Positions 33,440-41,209 of a DNA stretch of 52,422 nt are shown in pieces. The DNA is from CAZWEZ01 sp964632795. GTDB lineage: Bacteria; Pseudomonadota; Alphaproteobacteria; Rhodospirillales; 2-02-FULL-58-16. The stretch lies in NCBI GenBank assembly GCA_964632795.1, contig CAZWEZ010000011.1, positions 1 to 52,422 of the forward strand, given 5' to 3'. The notes under the pieces were generated by a model. It was given only the letters and a program-made list of their open reading frames with translations, did not search any database and had not been told where the DNA came from. The translations under genes were made by a program, and so were the position numbers. Within the stretch, counting starts at the first letter, position 1. Each line of letters starts with the position of its first letter.

Positions 33440-34603
33440 CTATTCGGCCGAGGCCAACTGCACGCCCTTGAGGCGGATCTCCAGGCAGCCCATGGAACGT
33501 TGCTTGAGGTAGCGGCAGGCCTTGTAGGCCTGGGTCTTGGCCAGGCCGTGGATGCGCGCCCGGTAGAGGATACGGCCGTTGCGCTTCACCAGGGGCACCA
33601 CCTCGATAGTGCCGTTCCCCAGCAGCTTGGGGAGCTTGCCGACCACCTTGACGGCGATCCTGTAGGCCGGGGCGTACTGCCGGTAGGCGCCGACCTGGAT
33701 CCCCCAGGCGTCGGCAAGAGCGGTCTTTGGTTTTTTCCGGCTCTTGACGGTTTTCTTCCCGGCCTCGCCGGCCTCGGCGGTCTGGCCGAGAATCCTGAAC
33801 CCCTTGTCCAGCAGCTTGGCCATCAGGCGGTTGCGGGCGCTCGGCGAGCGGCCGCCGAAGATGACCCCGATCAGCCGCCGTCCGCCGCGCTTGGCCGAGG
33901 CCACCAGGTTGAAGCCCGAGGCCCGGATGTAGCCGGTCTTGATGCCGTCGGCCCCCTTATAAGAGGTGAGAAGCTTGTTGTGGTTGCGGTGGGTGATGCC
34001 GGCGTAGGTGAAGGCGGGGGTCGAGAAGTAGTGGTAGTGGCGGGGGAAGTCGGTGAGCAGCCGGCGGGCCAGGACCGCCATGTCCCGGGCCGTGCTCATC
34101 TGGCCGCGGTGGGGCAGCCCCGAGGGGTTGCGAAACGTGGTCCGGCTCATCCCCAGGCGCCGCGCGGTGGCCGTCATGACCAGGGCGAAATCGCGCTGGC
34201 TGCCGTTCAACGCCTCGGCGACGACGGCGGCCGCGTCGTTGGCCGACTTGGTCACCATGGCCAGGATCGCCTGCTTGACGGTGATCGTCTGGCCCTTCCG
34301 CAGGCCCAGCCTGGAGGCCGGCTGGCGGGCCGCGCGGGCGGACACCGGCAGGTGCTGGCCCAGCGACAGACGGCCCTCATCGAGGCCCTTGAAGACCAAA
34401 TAAAGGGTCATCATCTTGGCCAGCGAGGCCGGGTAGTTGCGGGTGTCGGCGTTGACCGAATGGAGAACCCGCCCGGTGGCGGCGTCGATCACCATCGCGG
34501 CGTACTTGGCGTGAACCGGAGAGGCGACGAGGAAGACCGCGGTCCACGCGCACAGCAACGCGGCCGACAGGCGTTTGATTCCGTAACTGCCCTCTATCTT
34601 CAT
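33440..34603 (-). CDS. D-alanyl-D-alanine carboxypeptidase with C-terminal SPOR domain
   Basis: 387 residues. A signal peptide covers about 1-32 (SAALLCAWTAVFLVASPVHA). The serine-type penicillin-binding-protein motifs are complete: SLAK (Ser60-Lys63), SAN (120-122) and KTG (222-224). A basic linker around KKTVKSRKKPK (about 298-308) leads to a C-terminal SPOR-like domain (WGIQVGAYRQYAPAY onward, to about 380), which binds denuded glycan at the septum. It trims the terminal D-Ala of muropeptides in the periplasm. Start at 34603 is chosen because it begins the signal peptide. It converges on element A. Confidence 0.93.
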   Translation of the reverse strand: MKIEGSYGIKRLSAALLCAWTAVFLVASPVHAKYAAMVIDAATGRVLHSVNADTRNYPASLAKMMTLYLVFKGLDEGRLSLGQHLPVSARAARQPASRLGLRKGQTITVKQAILAMVTKSANDAAAVVAEALNGSQRDFALVMTATARRLGMSRTTFRNPSGLPHRGQMSTARDMAVLARRLLTDFPRHYHYFSTPAFTYAGITHRNHNKLLTSYKGADGIKTGYIRASGFNLVASAKRGGRRLIGVIFGGRSPSARNRLMAKLLDKGFRILGQTAEAGEAGKKTVKSRKKPKTALADAWGIQVGAYRQYAPAYRIAVKVVGKLPKLLGNGTIEVVPLVKRNGRILYRARIHGLAKTQAYKACRYLKQRSMGCLEIRLKGVQLASAE

Positions 34604-34877
34604 CGGTTTCCCCGATGTTGTCGCCGGATCGCCCCCTTGCGATACCGGATAGACACTTACCAAGAACCCCGGTCGCTTCTCAACCCATATTGTCGAATCG
34701 CGGGTTCCCCGAATCGCCGCCCTCGATCCTTCCTAGCCCCGACACCCATAACAAAGGGTTAACACGGGAGAGACGCCCGGCGGATCATGGTGCGAGTGCG
34801 AGCATACGCCAGTCAACATAGGGTGCATTCTGATATTTTCTTATGTTTTCAATGGAGTGCCATGGCAATTTTTTTTG

Positions 34878-34888
34878 TTGCAGTGCAC
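34878..34888. promoter_or_regulatory. Upstream PhaR-like half-matched site
   Basis: The bases TTGCAGTGCAC resemble the CTGC-N3-GCAG PhaR consensus and copy the centre (GCAGTGCA) of the site at 34938-34948. It follows a long T tract. Two spaced copies upstream of a phasin gene fit cooperative PhaR binding. Confidence 0.4.
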
Positions 34889-34898
34889 ATATCCAGCC

Positions 34899-34927
34899 TT
34901 GGCATAGGGCCGCTGCGGCTATATAAA
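34899..34927 (+). promoter_or_regulatory. Sigma-70 promoter of the phasin gene
   Basis: TTGGCA (34899-34904) and TATAAA (34922-34927) are separated by 17 nt, an excellent housekeeping-type promoter. The expected transcription start falls near 34934-34936, immediately before the PhaR-like site, so the site would block initiation or early elongation. Confidence 0.6.
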
Positions 34928-34937
34928 GACCGTGATG

Positions 34938-34948
34938 CTGCAGTGCAG
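34938..34948. promoter_or_regulatory. PhaR-like operator CTGCAGTGCAG
   Basis: A perfect CTGC-N3-GCAG match to the consensus I recall for Rhodobacter PhaR, embedded in the longer palindrome TGCTGCAGTGCAGCA. PhaR is a polyhydroxybutyrate-responsive repressor of phasin genes. Its position at the predicted transcription start and 30 nt before the phasin ATG supports the call. Confidence 0.6.
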
Positions 34949-34977
34949 CAAACGGAATTCAATCAGGAAGAGTCATC

Positions 34978-35235
34978 ATGAGCGCGACAAAGAAGACCGC
35001 CGCTTTCAAGAACTACGAGGACGTGGCGAGCGCCGGCAAGGACAACGTGGAGGCGATGGCCCGTTCGGGCGCCGCCATTGCCGAGGCCGTCCAGGAGTTC
35101 AACAAGGCCTGGTTCGGGCTCGCCCAGTCCGCCGCCGAGGACAATATCGCCGCCGGCGAGGCGCTGCTCGGCTGCAAGACCCTCGGCGAGGTGTACGAGG
35201 TCCAGAGCGAGTTCGCCAAGTCCTTCAACGTCTGA
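34978..35235 (+). CDS. Phasin family protein, short
   Basis: 85 residues with phasin character: a helical amphipathic run NYEDVASAGKDNVEAMARSG, AEAVQEFNKAWFGLAQSAAE, then ALLGCKTLGEVYEVQSEFAKSF. Phasins coat polyhydroxyalkanoate granules in the cytoplasm. At 85 residues it is shorter than the usual 110-150 and lacks the trailing helix, but no frameshift is visible and it ends cleanly. An AGGAAGAG site precedes the ATG. The promoter with a PhaR-like site gives independent support. Confidence 0.85.
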   Translation: MSATKKTAAFKNYEDVASAGKDNVEAMARSGAAIAEAVQEFNKAWFGLAQSAAEDNIAAGEALLGCKTLGEVYEVQSEFAKSFNV

Positions 35236-35304
35236 CCGTCCTCCCCTGTCGAGACGCGGCTACGGGCGCCCGGCGGAACCTTCCGCCGGACGCCTTCTAT
35301 TTGG

Positions 35305-35410
35305 CATCCTTCGACCCGCGAGCTTCGCTCGCTGCTCAGGATGAAGCATCATTTCGTAATTCACTAACAGCCTCATCCTGAGCAGCCGCGAAGCGGCGTG
35401 TCGAAGGATG
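35305..35410. repeat. Paired palindromic (REP-like) repeat after phasin
   Basis: The left arm CATCCTTCGACCCGCGAGCT begins a ~40-nt stretch whose complement recurs at 35373-35410, enclosing a ~28-nt loop. Each arm contains an inner hairpin (GCGAGCTTCGCTCGC in one arm, CCGCGAAGCGG in the other). This TCAGGATGA/GAAGGATG type is a well-known dispersed repeat in alphaproteobacteria. It lies between convergent genes and may stabilise or end both transcripts. Confidence 0.75.
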
Positions 35411-35432
35411 GATCGCGTGCTCCGGATCCCGG

Positions 35433-36200
35433 TTAGACCATGCACAGGTGGCCGATCAGGCCGTTTTCCGGGGTCCACTGGTAGATCGGGCAGAACACCG
35501 GCTCCATGACGTTGGTCGAAGGCGCCCCCCGGCGCAGCACCAGCTCGCTCTGGAAGGCGATGCTGGGCGCCGTGGTCGCCGTGGTGCCGGCCCAGCGCAC
35601 CGTGACCTGGCGGTGGGCGTGGCCGCAGATCAGGTGTTCGACCTGGGAGTGGCGGCGGACCAGACGTTCCAGGTTGCCGGCGCCGATGAAGGGCTTGGCG
35701 TCGATGCACTCGAGGCCGGTGGCGAACGGCGGGTGGTGCATGAACAGCACGCTCGGCCGCTCGGGCTGTTCGGCGAGTCGCGCCGCCAGCCACCTCAGGC
35801 GGCGCCGGCACATCTCGCCGCCAGGCCCGTCGTCGGCCAGGGTGTCGAGTCCGATCAGCCTGAGGGGATGGTCCTCCACCGTATAGTGGAGGAAGTCCCC
35901 GTCCTCGGGCAGGTATCCCCAGTCGGCGAAGGCCTGGCGCATTTTGACCCGGTGGTCGTTGTTGCCGGGGATCAGGTAGACCGGCATCGCCAGTTCGTCG
36001 AGGGCCCGGCGCAGCGCCCGGTAGTTCCTGCGCCGCCCCTTGTCGACCAGGTCGCCGGTGGCCAGCACCACGTCGGGCCGGGGCTCGAAGTCCTTCAGGC
36101 GGGCGATGCAGGCCGCCAGCGCCGCCTCGGAATCGACCAGGCCCTTGAGCAACTTGCCGTCGACGCGCAGATGGGGGTCGGACAGTTGGGCGATGATCAT
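35433..36200 (-). CDS. Metallophosphoesterase, CpdA-like
   Basis: 255 residues of the calcineurin-like phosphoesterase family. The metal-binding motifs appear in order: MIIAQLSDPHL (Asp8, His10), LATGDLVDKG, IPGNNDHR, LFMHHPP and ICGHAHRQ. The size and layout fit class III cyclic nucleotide phosphodiesterases such as CpdA, which hydrolyse cAMP, although related enzymes use other substrates. Start at 36200 is the ATG of MIIAQLSD; the open frame upstream is not family-like. It is divergent from the hydroxypyruvate isomerase, with 48 nt between the start codons. Confidence 0.85.
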   Translation of the reverse strand: MIIAQLSDPHLRVDGKLLKGLVDSEAALAACIARLKDFEPRPDVVLATGDLVDKGRRRNYRALRRALDELAMPVYLIPGNNDHRVKMRQAFADWGYLPEDGDFLHYTVEDHPLRLIGLDTLADDGPGGEMCRRRLRWLAARLAEQPERPSVLFMHHPPFATGLECIDAKPFIGAGNLERLVRRHSQVEHLICGHAHRQVTVRWAGTTATTAPSIAFQSELVLRRGAPSTNVMEPVFCPIYQWTPENGLIGHLCMV

Positions 36201-36248
36201 GGGGCATGCTAACCTACCAACTGGACTTCCGCGAATGGAGAGTCGAGC

Positions 36249-37031
36249 ATGGTCAAGTTCGCCGCCAACCTGTCGATGATGTTCAACGAGCTGGACTTCC
36301 TGGACCGATTCAAGGGCGCCGCCGATGCCGGTTTCAAGGGGGTGGAATACCTGTTCCCCTACGCCTGGCCGGCCGAGGACATCAAGGGGTGGCTGGACGA
36401 CAACGCCCTGGACCAGGTGCTGTTCAACATGCCGCCCGGCGACTGGGAGGCCGGCGAGCGCGGCATCGCCGCCCTGCCGGGACGTCAATCGGAGTTCCGC
36501 GACGGCGTCGGCGCCGCCCTCGACTACGCCGCCCGGCTCGGCTGCGAACGGCTCCACGCCATGGCCGGCATCCCCCCTGAGGGGGCGGATTCGCAAGCGT
36601 GCCGGGAGACCTACCTCGGCAACCTCGGTTTCGCCGCCGCGGCCTGCGCCGAACGCGGCGTGACGCTGCTCATCGAGCCCATCAACACCCGCGACATGCC
36701 CGGCTTCTTCCTCGACCGCCCGGCCCAGGCCCTGGCGGTGATGGCCGAGGTCGGGGCCGACAACCTGTTCCTCCAGTACGACGTCTATCACGCCCAGATC
36801 ATGGCCGGCGACCTGGCGCGGACCATCGCCGACAACATCGGGGCGATCCGCCATTTCCAGATCGCCGGCGTCCCCGAGCGCAACGAGCCCGACACCGGCG
36901 AGGTCGACTACCGGTTCCTGCTCGCTCTCATCGACTCGCTGGGCTACGAGGGCTGGATCGGCTGCGAATACCGGCCCCGGGGCGGCACCATGGAGGGTCT
37001 GGGCTGGGCCGCGGACTACGGGATCGGTTGA
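36249..37031 (+). CDS. hyi: Hydroxypyruvate isomerase family protein
   Basis: 260 residues of a TIM-barrel xylose-isomerase-like fold. The opening VKFAANLSMMFNELDFLDRF and GFKGVEYLFPYAWP are characteristic of hydroxypyruvate isomerase. Other signatures are RLGCERLHAMAGI, LLIEPINTRDMPGFFLD, LQYDVYHAQIMAGD and GWIGCEYRPRGGTMEGLGW. It converts hydroxypyruvate to tartronate semialdehyde, linking to glyoxylate/glycerate metabolism; OtnI-type 2-oxo-tetronate isomerases look similar. A GGAG site lies about 10 nt before the ATG. The gene converges on an FAH-family gene; stops are 13 nt apart. Confidence 0.88.
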   Translation: MVKFAANLSMMFNELDFLDRFKGAADAGFKGVEYLFPYAWPAEDIKGWLDDNALDQVLFNMPPGDWEAGERGIAALPGRQSEFRDGVGAALDYAARLGCERLHAMAGIPPEGADSQACRETYLGNLGFAAAACAERGVTLLIEPINTRDMPGFFLDRPAQALAVMAEVGADNLFLQYDVYHAQIMAGDLARTIADNIGAIRHFQIAGVPERNEPDTGEVDYRFLLALIDSLGYEGWIGCEYRPRGGTMEGLGWAADYGIG

Positions 37032-37044
37032 TACCAGAGGTCCT

Positions 37045-37899
37045 TCACGGATCCGGGCGCCAGGCGACCACCTCCTGGCGCTGTTCGCCCAGGCCCTCGA
37101 TTCCCAGCTCCATGACGTCGCCCGGTTTGAGGTAGACCGGCGGCTCGAGTCCCATGCCGACCCCCGACGGGGTGCCGGTGGGGATGACGTCGCCGGGCAT
37201 CAGGGTCATGAAATTGCTCAGGTAGGCGACCAGGTAGGCGACCCCGAAGATCATCCTCGAGGTGTTGGCGTTCTGGCGCATCTCGCCGTTGACCTCAAGC
37301 CACAGGTTGAGGTTCTGGGGGTCCGCCACCTCGTCGCGGGTGACCAGCCACGGGCCGAGGGGGGCGAAGGTGTCGCAGCTCTTGCCCTTGACCCACTGGC
37401 CGCCGCGATGCAACTGGAAGTGACGCTCCGAAACGTCGTTCATCACCGTATAGCCGGCGACGTAGTCCATGGCCTCGGCCTCGTCCACGTAGCGGGCCCG
37501 ACGGCCGATGACCACCGTCAGTTCCACTTCCCAGTCGACGTGGGTCGATCCCTTGGGCAGCATGACCGGGTCGTTGGGACCGCCGAGGGCGGTGATCGCC
37601 TTGGTGAACAGGATCGGCTCGGCGGGCGGCTCGAGCCCCGCTTCGGCGGCGTGGTCGGCGTAGTTGAGGCCGATCGCCATGATCTTGCCGATTCCCGCCA
37701 CCGGCGGACCGAGTCGCGGCGCCCCCTCGATTCGGGGCAGAGAGTCCGTATCGAGCCCGGCCAGGACGGCCAGGCGTTCGCCCGACAGCGTGCCGGGGTC
37801 GATGTCGGGGACCTGGCCCGAGAGGTCGCGGATGTGGCCGGCATCGTCCAGCAGGCCCGGCTTTTCCCGGCCAGGGGGGCCGTATCGCAGCAGTTTCAT
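37045..37899 (-). CDS. Fumarylacetoacetate hydrolase family protein
   Basis: 284 residues. A small N-terminal domain (about 1-65) precedes the FAH catalytic domain. Conserved parts are KIMAIGLNYADHAAEAG, ILFTKAITALGGPNDPVMLP, HVDWEVELTVVIGRRARYVD with the metal-binding Glu, and PGDVIPTGTPSGVGMG. The family contains fumarylpyruvate hydrolases, ureidoglycolate lyase-like and 2-hydroxyhepta-2,4-diene-1,7-dioate isomerases; sequence alone does not decide which. It is a cytoplasmic metal-dependent C-C bond enzyme. It lies alone between convergent and divergent neighbours. Confidence 0.88.
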   Translation of the reverse strand: MKLLRYGPPGREKPGLLDDAGHIRDLSGQVPDIDPGTLSGERLAVLAGLDTDSLPRIEGAPRLGPPVAGIGKIMAIGLNYADHAAEAGLEPPAEPILFTKAITALGGPNDPVMLPKGSTHVDWEVELTVVIGRRARYVDEAEAMDYVAGYTVMNDVSERHFQLHRGGQWVKGKSCDTFAPLGPWLVTRDEVADPQNLNLWLEVNGEMRQNANTSRMIFGVAYLVAYLSNFMTLMPGDVIPTGTPSGVGMGLEPPVYLKPGDVMELGIEGLGEQRQEVVAWRPDP

Positions 37900-37981
37900 G
37901 GCGTCCTCGAGGCGTTGGGGGCGGTTATTAGATCGCCCGCAAGGTTTCGGTCATCCCGCCGCCGCTGTCAATCCCGGCGCG

Positions 37982-38007
37982 GAATCGACATCTCCTGTTG
38001 TCGATTC
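37982..38007. other. Inverted repeat upstream of the first FlgO-like lipoprotein gene
   Basis: GAATCGACA (37982-37990) pairs perfectly with TGTCGATTC (37999-38007) around an 8-nt loop, 55 nt before the start codon. It could be an operator or leader hairpin. No matching copy was noticed elsewhere in the window. Confidence 0.35.
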
Positions 38008-38061
38008 GCCTCCCTCCGGGGTAGGCTGTACGGGCCGGCGAGTCGTCGGGGAGGGTTGGCG

Positions 38062-38838
38062 ATGTCAAGCTTTCGGATTTTGGCGGTTTTGGTGTCCCTG
38101 GTCGCGGTGGTGGGGTGTGCCCAGTCCTCGGCGCCCTTGTCGGGTACCGTCGTCACCCGGGATGCGCTGGGCGCCATCCACTGGGCCGGCCAGGATGTCC
38201 TGGAGAGCGCCAGCCATTGGCAGCTCCTGGCCGTCGATACCGCCGACTCCCTGGTCGGCTGTCTCGACGGAAAGACCTTCCTCAGCCGGGTGTCCGGCGA
38301 ACAGGAACCCTATTGCCATCGGGACGTGTCGGGCCTCGCGGGCAAGCCGCTGTACCTTGAATTGACCGACAGCGCCGTGCCCTTTTCGGCGGCCTTCCAC
38401 GAGTTGTTGACCACCGAGCTGGTCAGGCGCGGGCGACTGGTTACCCTCAACCAGGAGGACTCCCTGGTCGTCCGCTACCGGGTCCAGTTCGTCAAGCGCC
38501 GGGGCAAGGTACCGCTGAACTCGGTGCCCGGCGACTACGCCTTGCTGGGAGCCGGGGTCTGGGTCCTCAGGCACTCCGGGATAAGCGAACTGCTGGCTCT
38601 GGGAACCCTCGCCGACATCCATGCCGCGGCCAACGAGTTCGGCGGCTCCCAGGTCATCATCACCACCTCGCTGATGGACGGCGACAGCTTCGTCATGCGC
38701 CGGACCGGCGCCTACTTCATCCACGACGTCGACGTCGGGCATTACCTCGGCAACGCGCCCGGCGCCGGCCTCGTCTCGACGCTCAAGCCGGGGGCGACGG
38801 CGCCCCCGGTCCGCACCTTCAACGTCGAAGCCGAATAG
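38062..38838 (+). CDS. Lipoprotein, probable FlgO-neighbour type
   Basis: 258 residues with a lipoprotein signal (ILAVLVSLVAVVGCAQSSA; lipidation predicted at Cys18). The mature part is unlike a known enzyme. It contains FSAAFHELLTTELVRRGRLV, a stretch that resembles the FlgO-like helix ('activate, second copy of a periplasmic chaperone-like fold'), and LNSVPGDYALLGAGVWVLRH. A GGAGGG site lies 7 nt before the ATG, which fixes the start in a long shadow frame. It is 11 nt ahead of the FlgO-family gene, so the two form an operon. Function is unknown. Confidence 0.75.
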   Translation: MSSFRILAVLVSLVAVVGCAQSSAPLSGTVVTRDALGAIHWAGQDVLESASHWQLLAVDTADSLVGCLDGKTFLSRVSGEQEPYCHRDVSGLAGKPLYLELTDSAVPFSAAFHELLTTELVRRGRLVTLNQEDSLVVRYRVQFVKRRGKVPLNSVPGDYALLGAGVWVLRHSGISELLALGTLADIHAAANEFGGSQVIITTSLMDGDSFVMRRTGAYFIHDVDVGHYLGNAPGAGLVSTLKPGATAPPVRTFNVEAE

Positions 38839-38849
38839 GGGGGCCGCAG

Positions 38850-39440
38850 ATGAAAGCCGCGCTCGGAAAGTCCTGGGTCGTCCTGGCCGGCCTGGTGGCG
38901 GTGGGGCTCCTCGCCGGGTGCTCCGGACGCTACACCGACGGCCAACCGTCGTTCAGGGAGCAACCGGCGGAGACCCAGGATTCGGACATCATCGCCAACA
39001 GCTACCAAGCCACCGAACGTCTGCTGGCCGGCTCCCACCTGCCGCTCGACAAGGACAAGCCGATCCTGGTGGCGAGCCTGGTCAACGTCGCCAACCTGCA
39101 CCTGTCCTCCAACCTGGGGCGGATCATCTCCGAGCAGATCTCCTCGCGGCTGACCCAGCTCGGCTACGCGACGCGGGAGATGAGGTTCCGCGGCAGCTTC
39201 CTGATCAAGCAGGGGGGCGGCGAGTTCGTGCTGTCGCGCGCGCTGCGCGACATCAGCCAGCAACAGCAGGCCCAGGCGGTGATCACCGGCGTCTACGCCG
39301 TGGCCAGGGAAAAGGTCTTCGTCACCCTGCGCCTGATCCGCGCCGAGGACAGCACGGCGATCGCCTCCTACGACTACACGCTGCCCATGGGCCCCGACAC
39401 CCTGGCCCTCCTCGGCCCCCAGGACGCCCCAGAATACTGA
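38850..39440 (+). CDS. FlgO family outer-membrane lipoprotein
   Basis: 196 residues. The lipobox is LLAGC (Cys24). The mature protein has the FlgO pattern: DIIANSYQATERLLAG, PILVASLVNVANLHLSSNLGRI, IISEQISSRLTQLGY, and AQAVITGVYAVAREKVFVTLRL. FlgO in Vibrio is an outer membrane lipoprotein needed for sheathed flagellar stability. The family is broader than flagella, and no flagellar gene is next to it here. It pairs with the preceding lipoprotein and converges on the methyltransferase. Confidence 0.82.
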   Translation: MKAALGKSWVVLAGLVAVGLLAGCSGRYTDGQPSFREQPAETQDSDIIANSYQATERLLAGSHLPLDKDKPILVASLVNVANLHLSSNLGRIISEQISSRLTQLGYATREMRFRGSFLIKQGGGEFVLSRALRDISQQQQAQAVITGVYAVAREKVFVTLRLIRAEDSTAIASYDYTLPMGPDTLALLGPQDAPEY

Positions 39441-39449
39441 TACCATCGG

Positions 39450-40052
39450 TCAGGCGACGTCGAGGCGGGCGATGAACTGCAGCGAGCGGTCGAACAGCCA
39501 GCTTGCCGGGGGCGGGTAGAGGTCGAGGCGGCCGATCCACACCGTCGGCTCCACCCCCAGCCGCGCGAAGGCCTCCCGCCACCGGCGCTCCGGCCAGTAG
39601 TTGTAGGGCAGGGCGACCCCGTGGGGGGCGTTGCCGACCCAGTCCATGAAGCGCAGCGTCGGGCCGGCCAGCACGCCGTCGAGCGTGTGGTCCTTCACCA
39701 CCACCGCGGCGCGGGCCACCCGCAGCGCCTCGCCGAGCAGGCGCTCGGGGTCGTCGGCGTGGTGGAGGACGTCGACCAACATCACCACGTCGAGGCTGCC
39801 GTCGCCAAGGGGGAGGGTCTGGCCGTCGAAGGGTTCGACCGGGATGTGGGTCGCCGGACGGACCATCACGTCGACGCCGCTTATCGTCAGGTCCGGCCGC
39901 CGCTCGCCGATCAGGCGGTCGATCAGGCCGTCGCCGCAGCCCACGTCGAGCACCGTGGCGGCGTCGGGGATCAGGTCTGAGAGCGCTGCGCTCAGCACCC
40001 TGACCCGGCGCTGGAAGACCGCTTCCCCGTGCAGCTCGCCAAGCAGGCTCAT
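39450..40052 (-). CDS. SAM-dependent methyltransferase
   Basis: 200 residues of a class I methyltransferase. The SAM-binding motif I is VLDVGCGDGLIDRLI (about 36-50), followed by an acidic strand end (ISGVDVMVRP), LDVVMLVDVLHHADDPERLL and VARAAVVVKDHTLDG. The following ALPYNYWPERRWREAFARLG is variable. It shares an ATGA overlap with the glycosyltransferase gene, so it is the last of the six-gene operon. A methyltransferase with lipid-linked sugar genes could modify a sugar or the carrier; this is inference. Confidence 0.85.
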   Translation of the reverse strand: MSLLGELHGEAVFQRRVRVLSAALSDLIPDAATVLDVGCGDGLIDRLIGERRPDLTISGVDVMVRPATHIPVEPFDGQTLPLGDGSLDVVMLVDVLHHADDPERLLGEALRVARAAVVVKDHTLDGVLAGPTLRFMDWVGNAPHGVALPYNYWPERRWREAFARLGVEPTVWIGRLDLYPPPASWLFDRSLQFIARLDVA

Positions 40053-41209
40053 CGCCGCTCGAGCCCCAGCACGCTGAGGAAGAAGCTGGAGAACACGATC
40101 TGCAGGCCGAGCATGATCGCGGTGGCCGCCGGGATCACGATGCGCAGGGTGACGGTCGGGTCCAACGGCCCGAACGAGGCCCGCCCCCAGACGCCGACGG
40201 CAAACGCCGATGCCGCCAGGCCGCCGATCAGCAACCCCATGCCGATCAAGATCCCGACCTCCAGGCTGAAGATTCCGGTGAGCTTGGTCAACCACGGCTC
40301 GGCCGGGATCAGCCGGGCGTTCCTGGCGTAGAACTTGGCCAGCACCGAGAACACCACCGCCTGGAAGCCGCAGATGATGGCCGCCGAGCAGTAGACCAGG
40401 GTGTTGACGTCAAGCGTCAGGTCGCCGATCCGCCGCGGGCCGGCCAGCAGCCAGACCATGGTCGCCAGGCCGATCAGGATCAACACCCCCCCGGGGTACA
40501 GGAACAGCCAGTCGGGGCTGAACAGCAACAGGAACCGCAGGTGGCGCCAGCCGTCGCGCCAGCTCCGGATGTGCGGCGTCCGGCTGCGTCCGTCCGGCGA
40601 CAGGGTGGTCGGCACCTCGGTGATCCGCAGCTTCTCCAGGGTCGCCTTGACCACCATCTCGCTGGCGAACTCCATGCCGGTGGTGGTCAGCCCCAGGCGC
40701 TGGATCGCCTGGCGCTCGATGCCGCGCAGGCCGCAGTGGAAGTCGCCCATCGGGCTGCCGAAGAACAGCCGGCCGATGCCGGTCAGCACCGGGTTGCCGA
40801 GGTACTTGTGCAGCGGCGGCATGGCCCCGGGCGCGATGCCGCCGCGGAAGCGGTTGCCCATCACCAGCTCGTATCCCTGGCGCAGTTCGTCGAGGAACGG
40901 TTGGAGCGCCGTGAAGTCGTAACTGTCGTCGGCGTCGCCCATGATCACGTAGCGGCCGCGGGCCGCCTCGATGCCGCCCAGCAGGGCGCTGCCGTAGCCG
41001 CGTTCCTCGACCGCCACCACCCGCGCCCCGAGCCGCTCGGCGATCTCCCGGGAGCCGTCGGTGCTGCCGTTGTCGGCGATCACCACCTCGCCGTTCACGC
41101 CATGGCTTTCGAGGTAGCCCTTGGCCTTCTCGATGCAGGTGGCGAGGGTCTCCGCCTCGTTCAGGCAGGGCATCAGGATGGTCAGTTCGACGGCGTCGTC
41201 GGCGGTCAT
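40049..41209 (-). CDS. Family 2 glycosyltransferase with C-terminal membrane domain (DPM1/GtrB-like)
   Basis: 386 residues. The N-terminal GT-A domain (about 8-230) contains ELTILMPCLNEAETLATCIE, VVIADNGSTDGS and the DADDSYDF donor motif; GNRFRGGIAPGAMPPLHKYL and GDFHCGLRGIERQ match the polyprenyl-phosphate mannosyl/glucosyltransferase branch. Four membrane helices follow (about 245-265, 280-300, 320-345, 355-380). Such enzymes load a sugar on polyprenyl phosphate, creating the donor used by GT-C glycosyltransferases. The gene overlaps its GT-C upstream neighbour and the methyltransferase downstream by ATGA, so the donor-maker and users are made together. Confidence 0.85.
   Translation of the reverse strand: MTADDAVELTILMPCLNEAETLATCIEKAKGYLESHGVNGEVVIADNGSTDGSREIAERLGARVVAVEERGYGSALLGGIEAARGRYVIMGDADDSYDFTALQPFLDELRQGYELVMGNRFRGGIAPGAMPPLHKYLGNPVLTGIGRLFFGSPMGDFHCGLRGIERQAIQRLGLTTTGMEFASEMVVKATLEKLRITEVPTTLSPDGRSRTPHIRSWRDGWRHLRFLLLFSPDWLFLYPGGVLILIGLATMVWLLAGPRRIGDLTLDVNTLVYCSAAIICGFQAVVFSVLAKFYARNARLIPAEPWLTKLTGIFSLEVGILIGMGLLIGGLAASAFAVGVWGRASFGPLDPTVTLRIVIPAATAIMLGLQIVFSSFFLSVLGLERR

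Larger units (their letters stand above)
34604..34977. other. Divergent intergenic region, D,D-carboxypeptidase and phasin promoters
   Basis: A 374-nt gap. The right part holds the phasin promoter and PhaR-like sites (listed). The left part must drive the carboxypeptidase gene, but no promoter there is convincing. An AT-rich stretch (34835-34890) with runs of T precedes the phasin promoter. No gene is supported inside. Confidence 0.5.
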
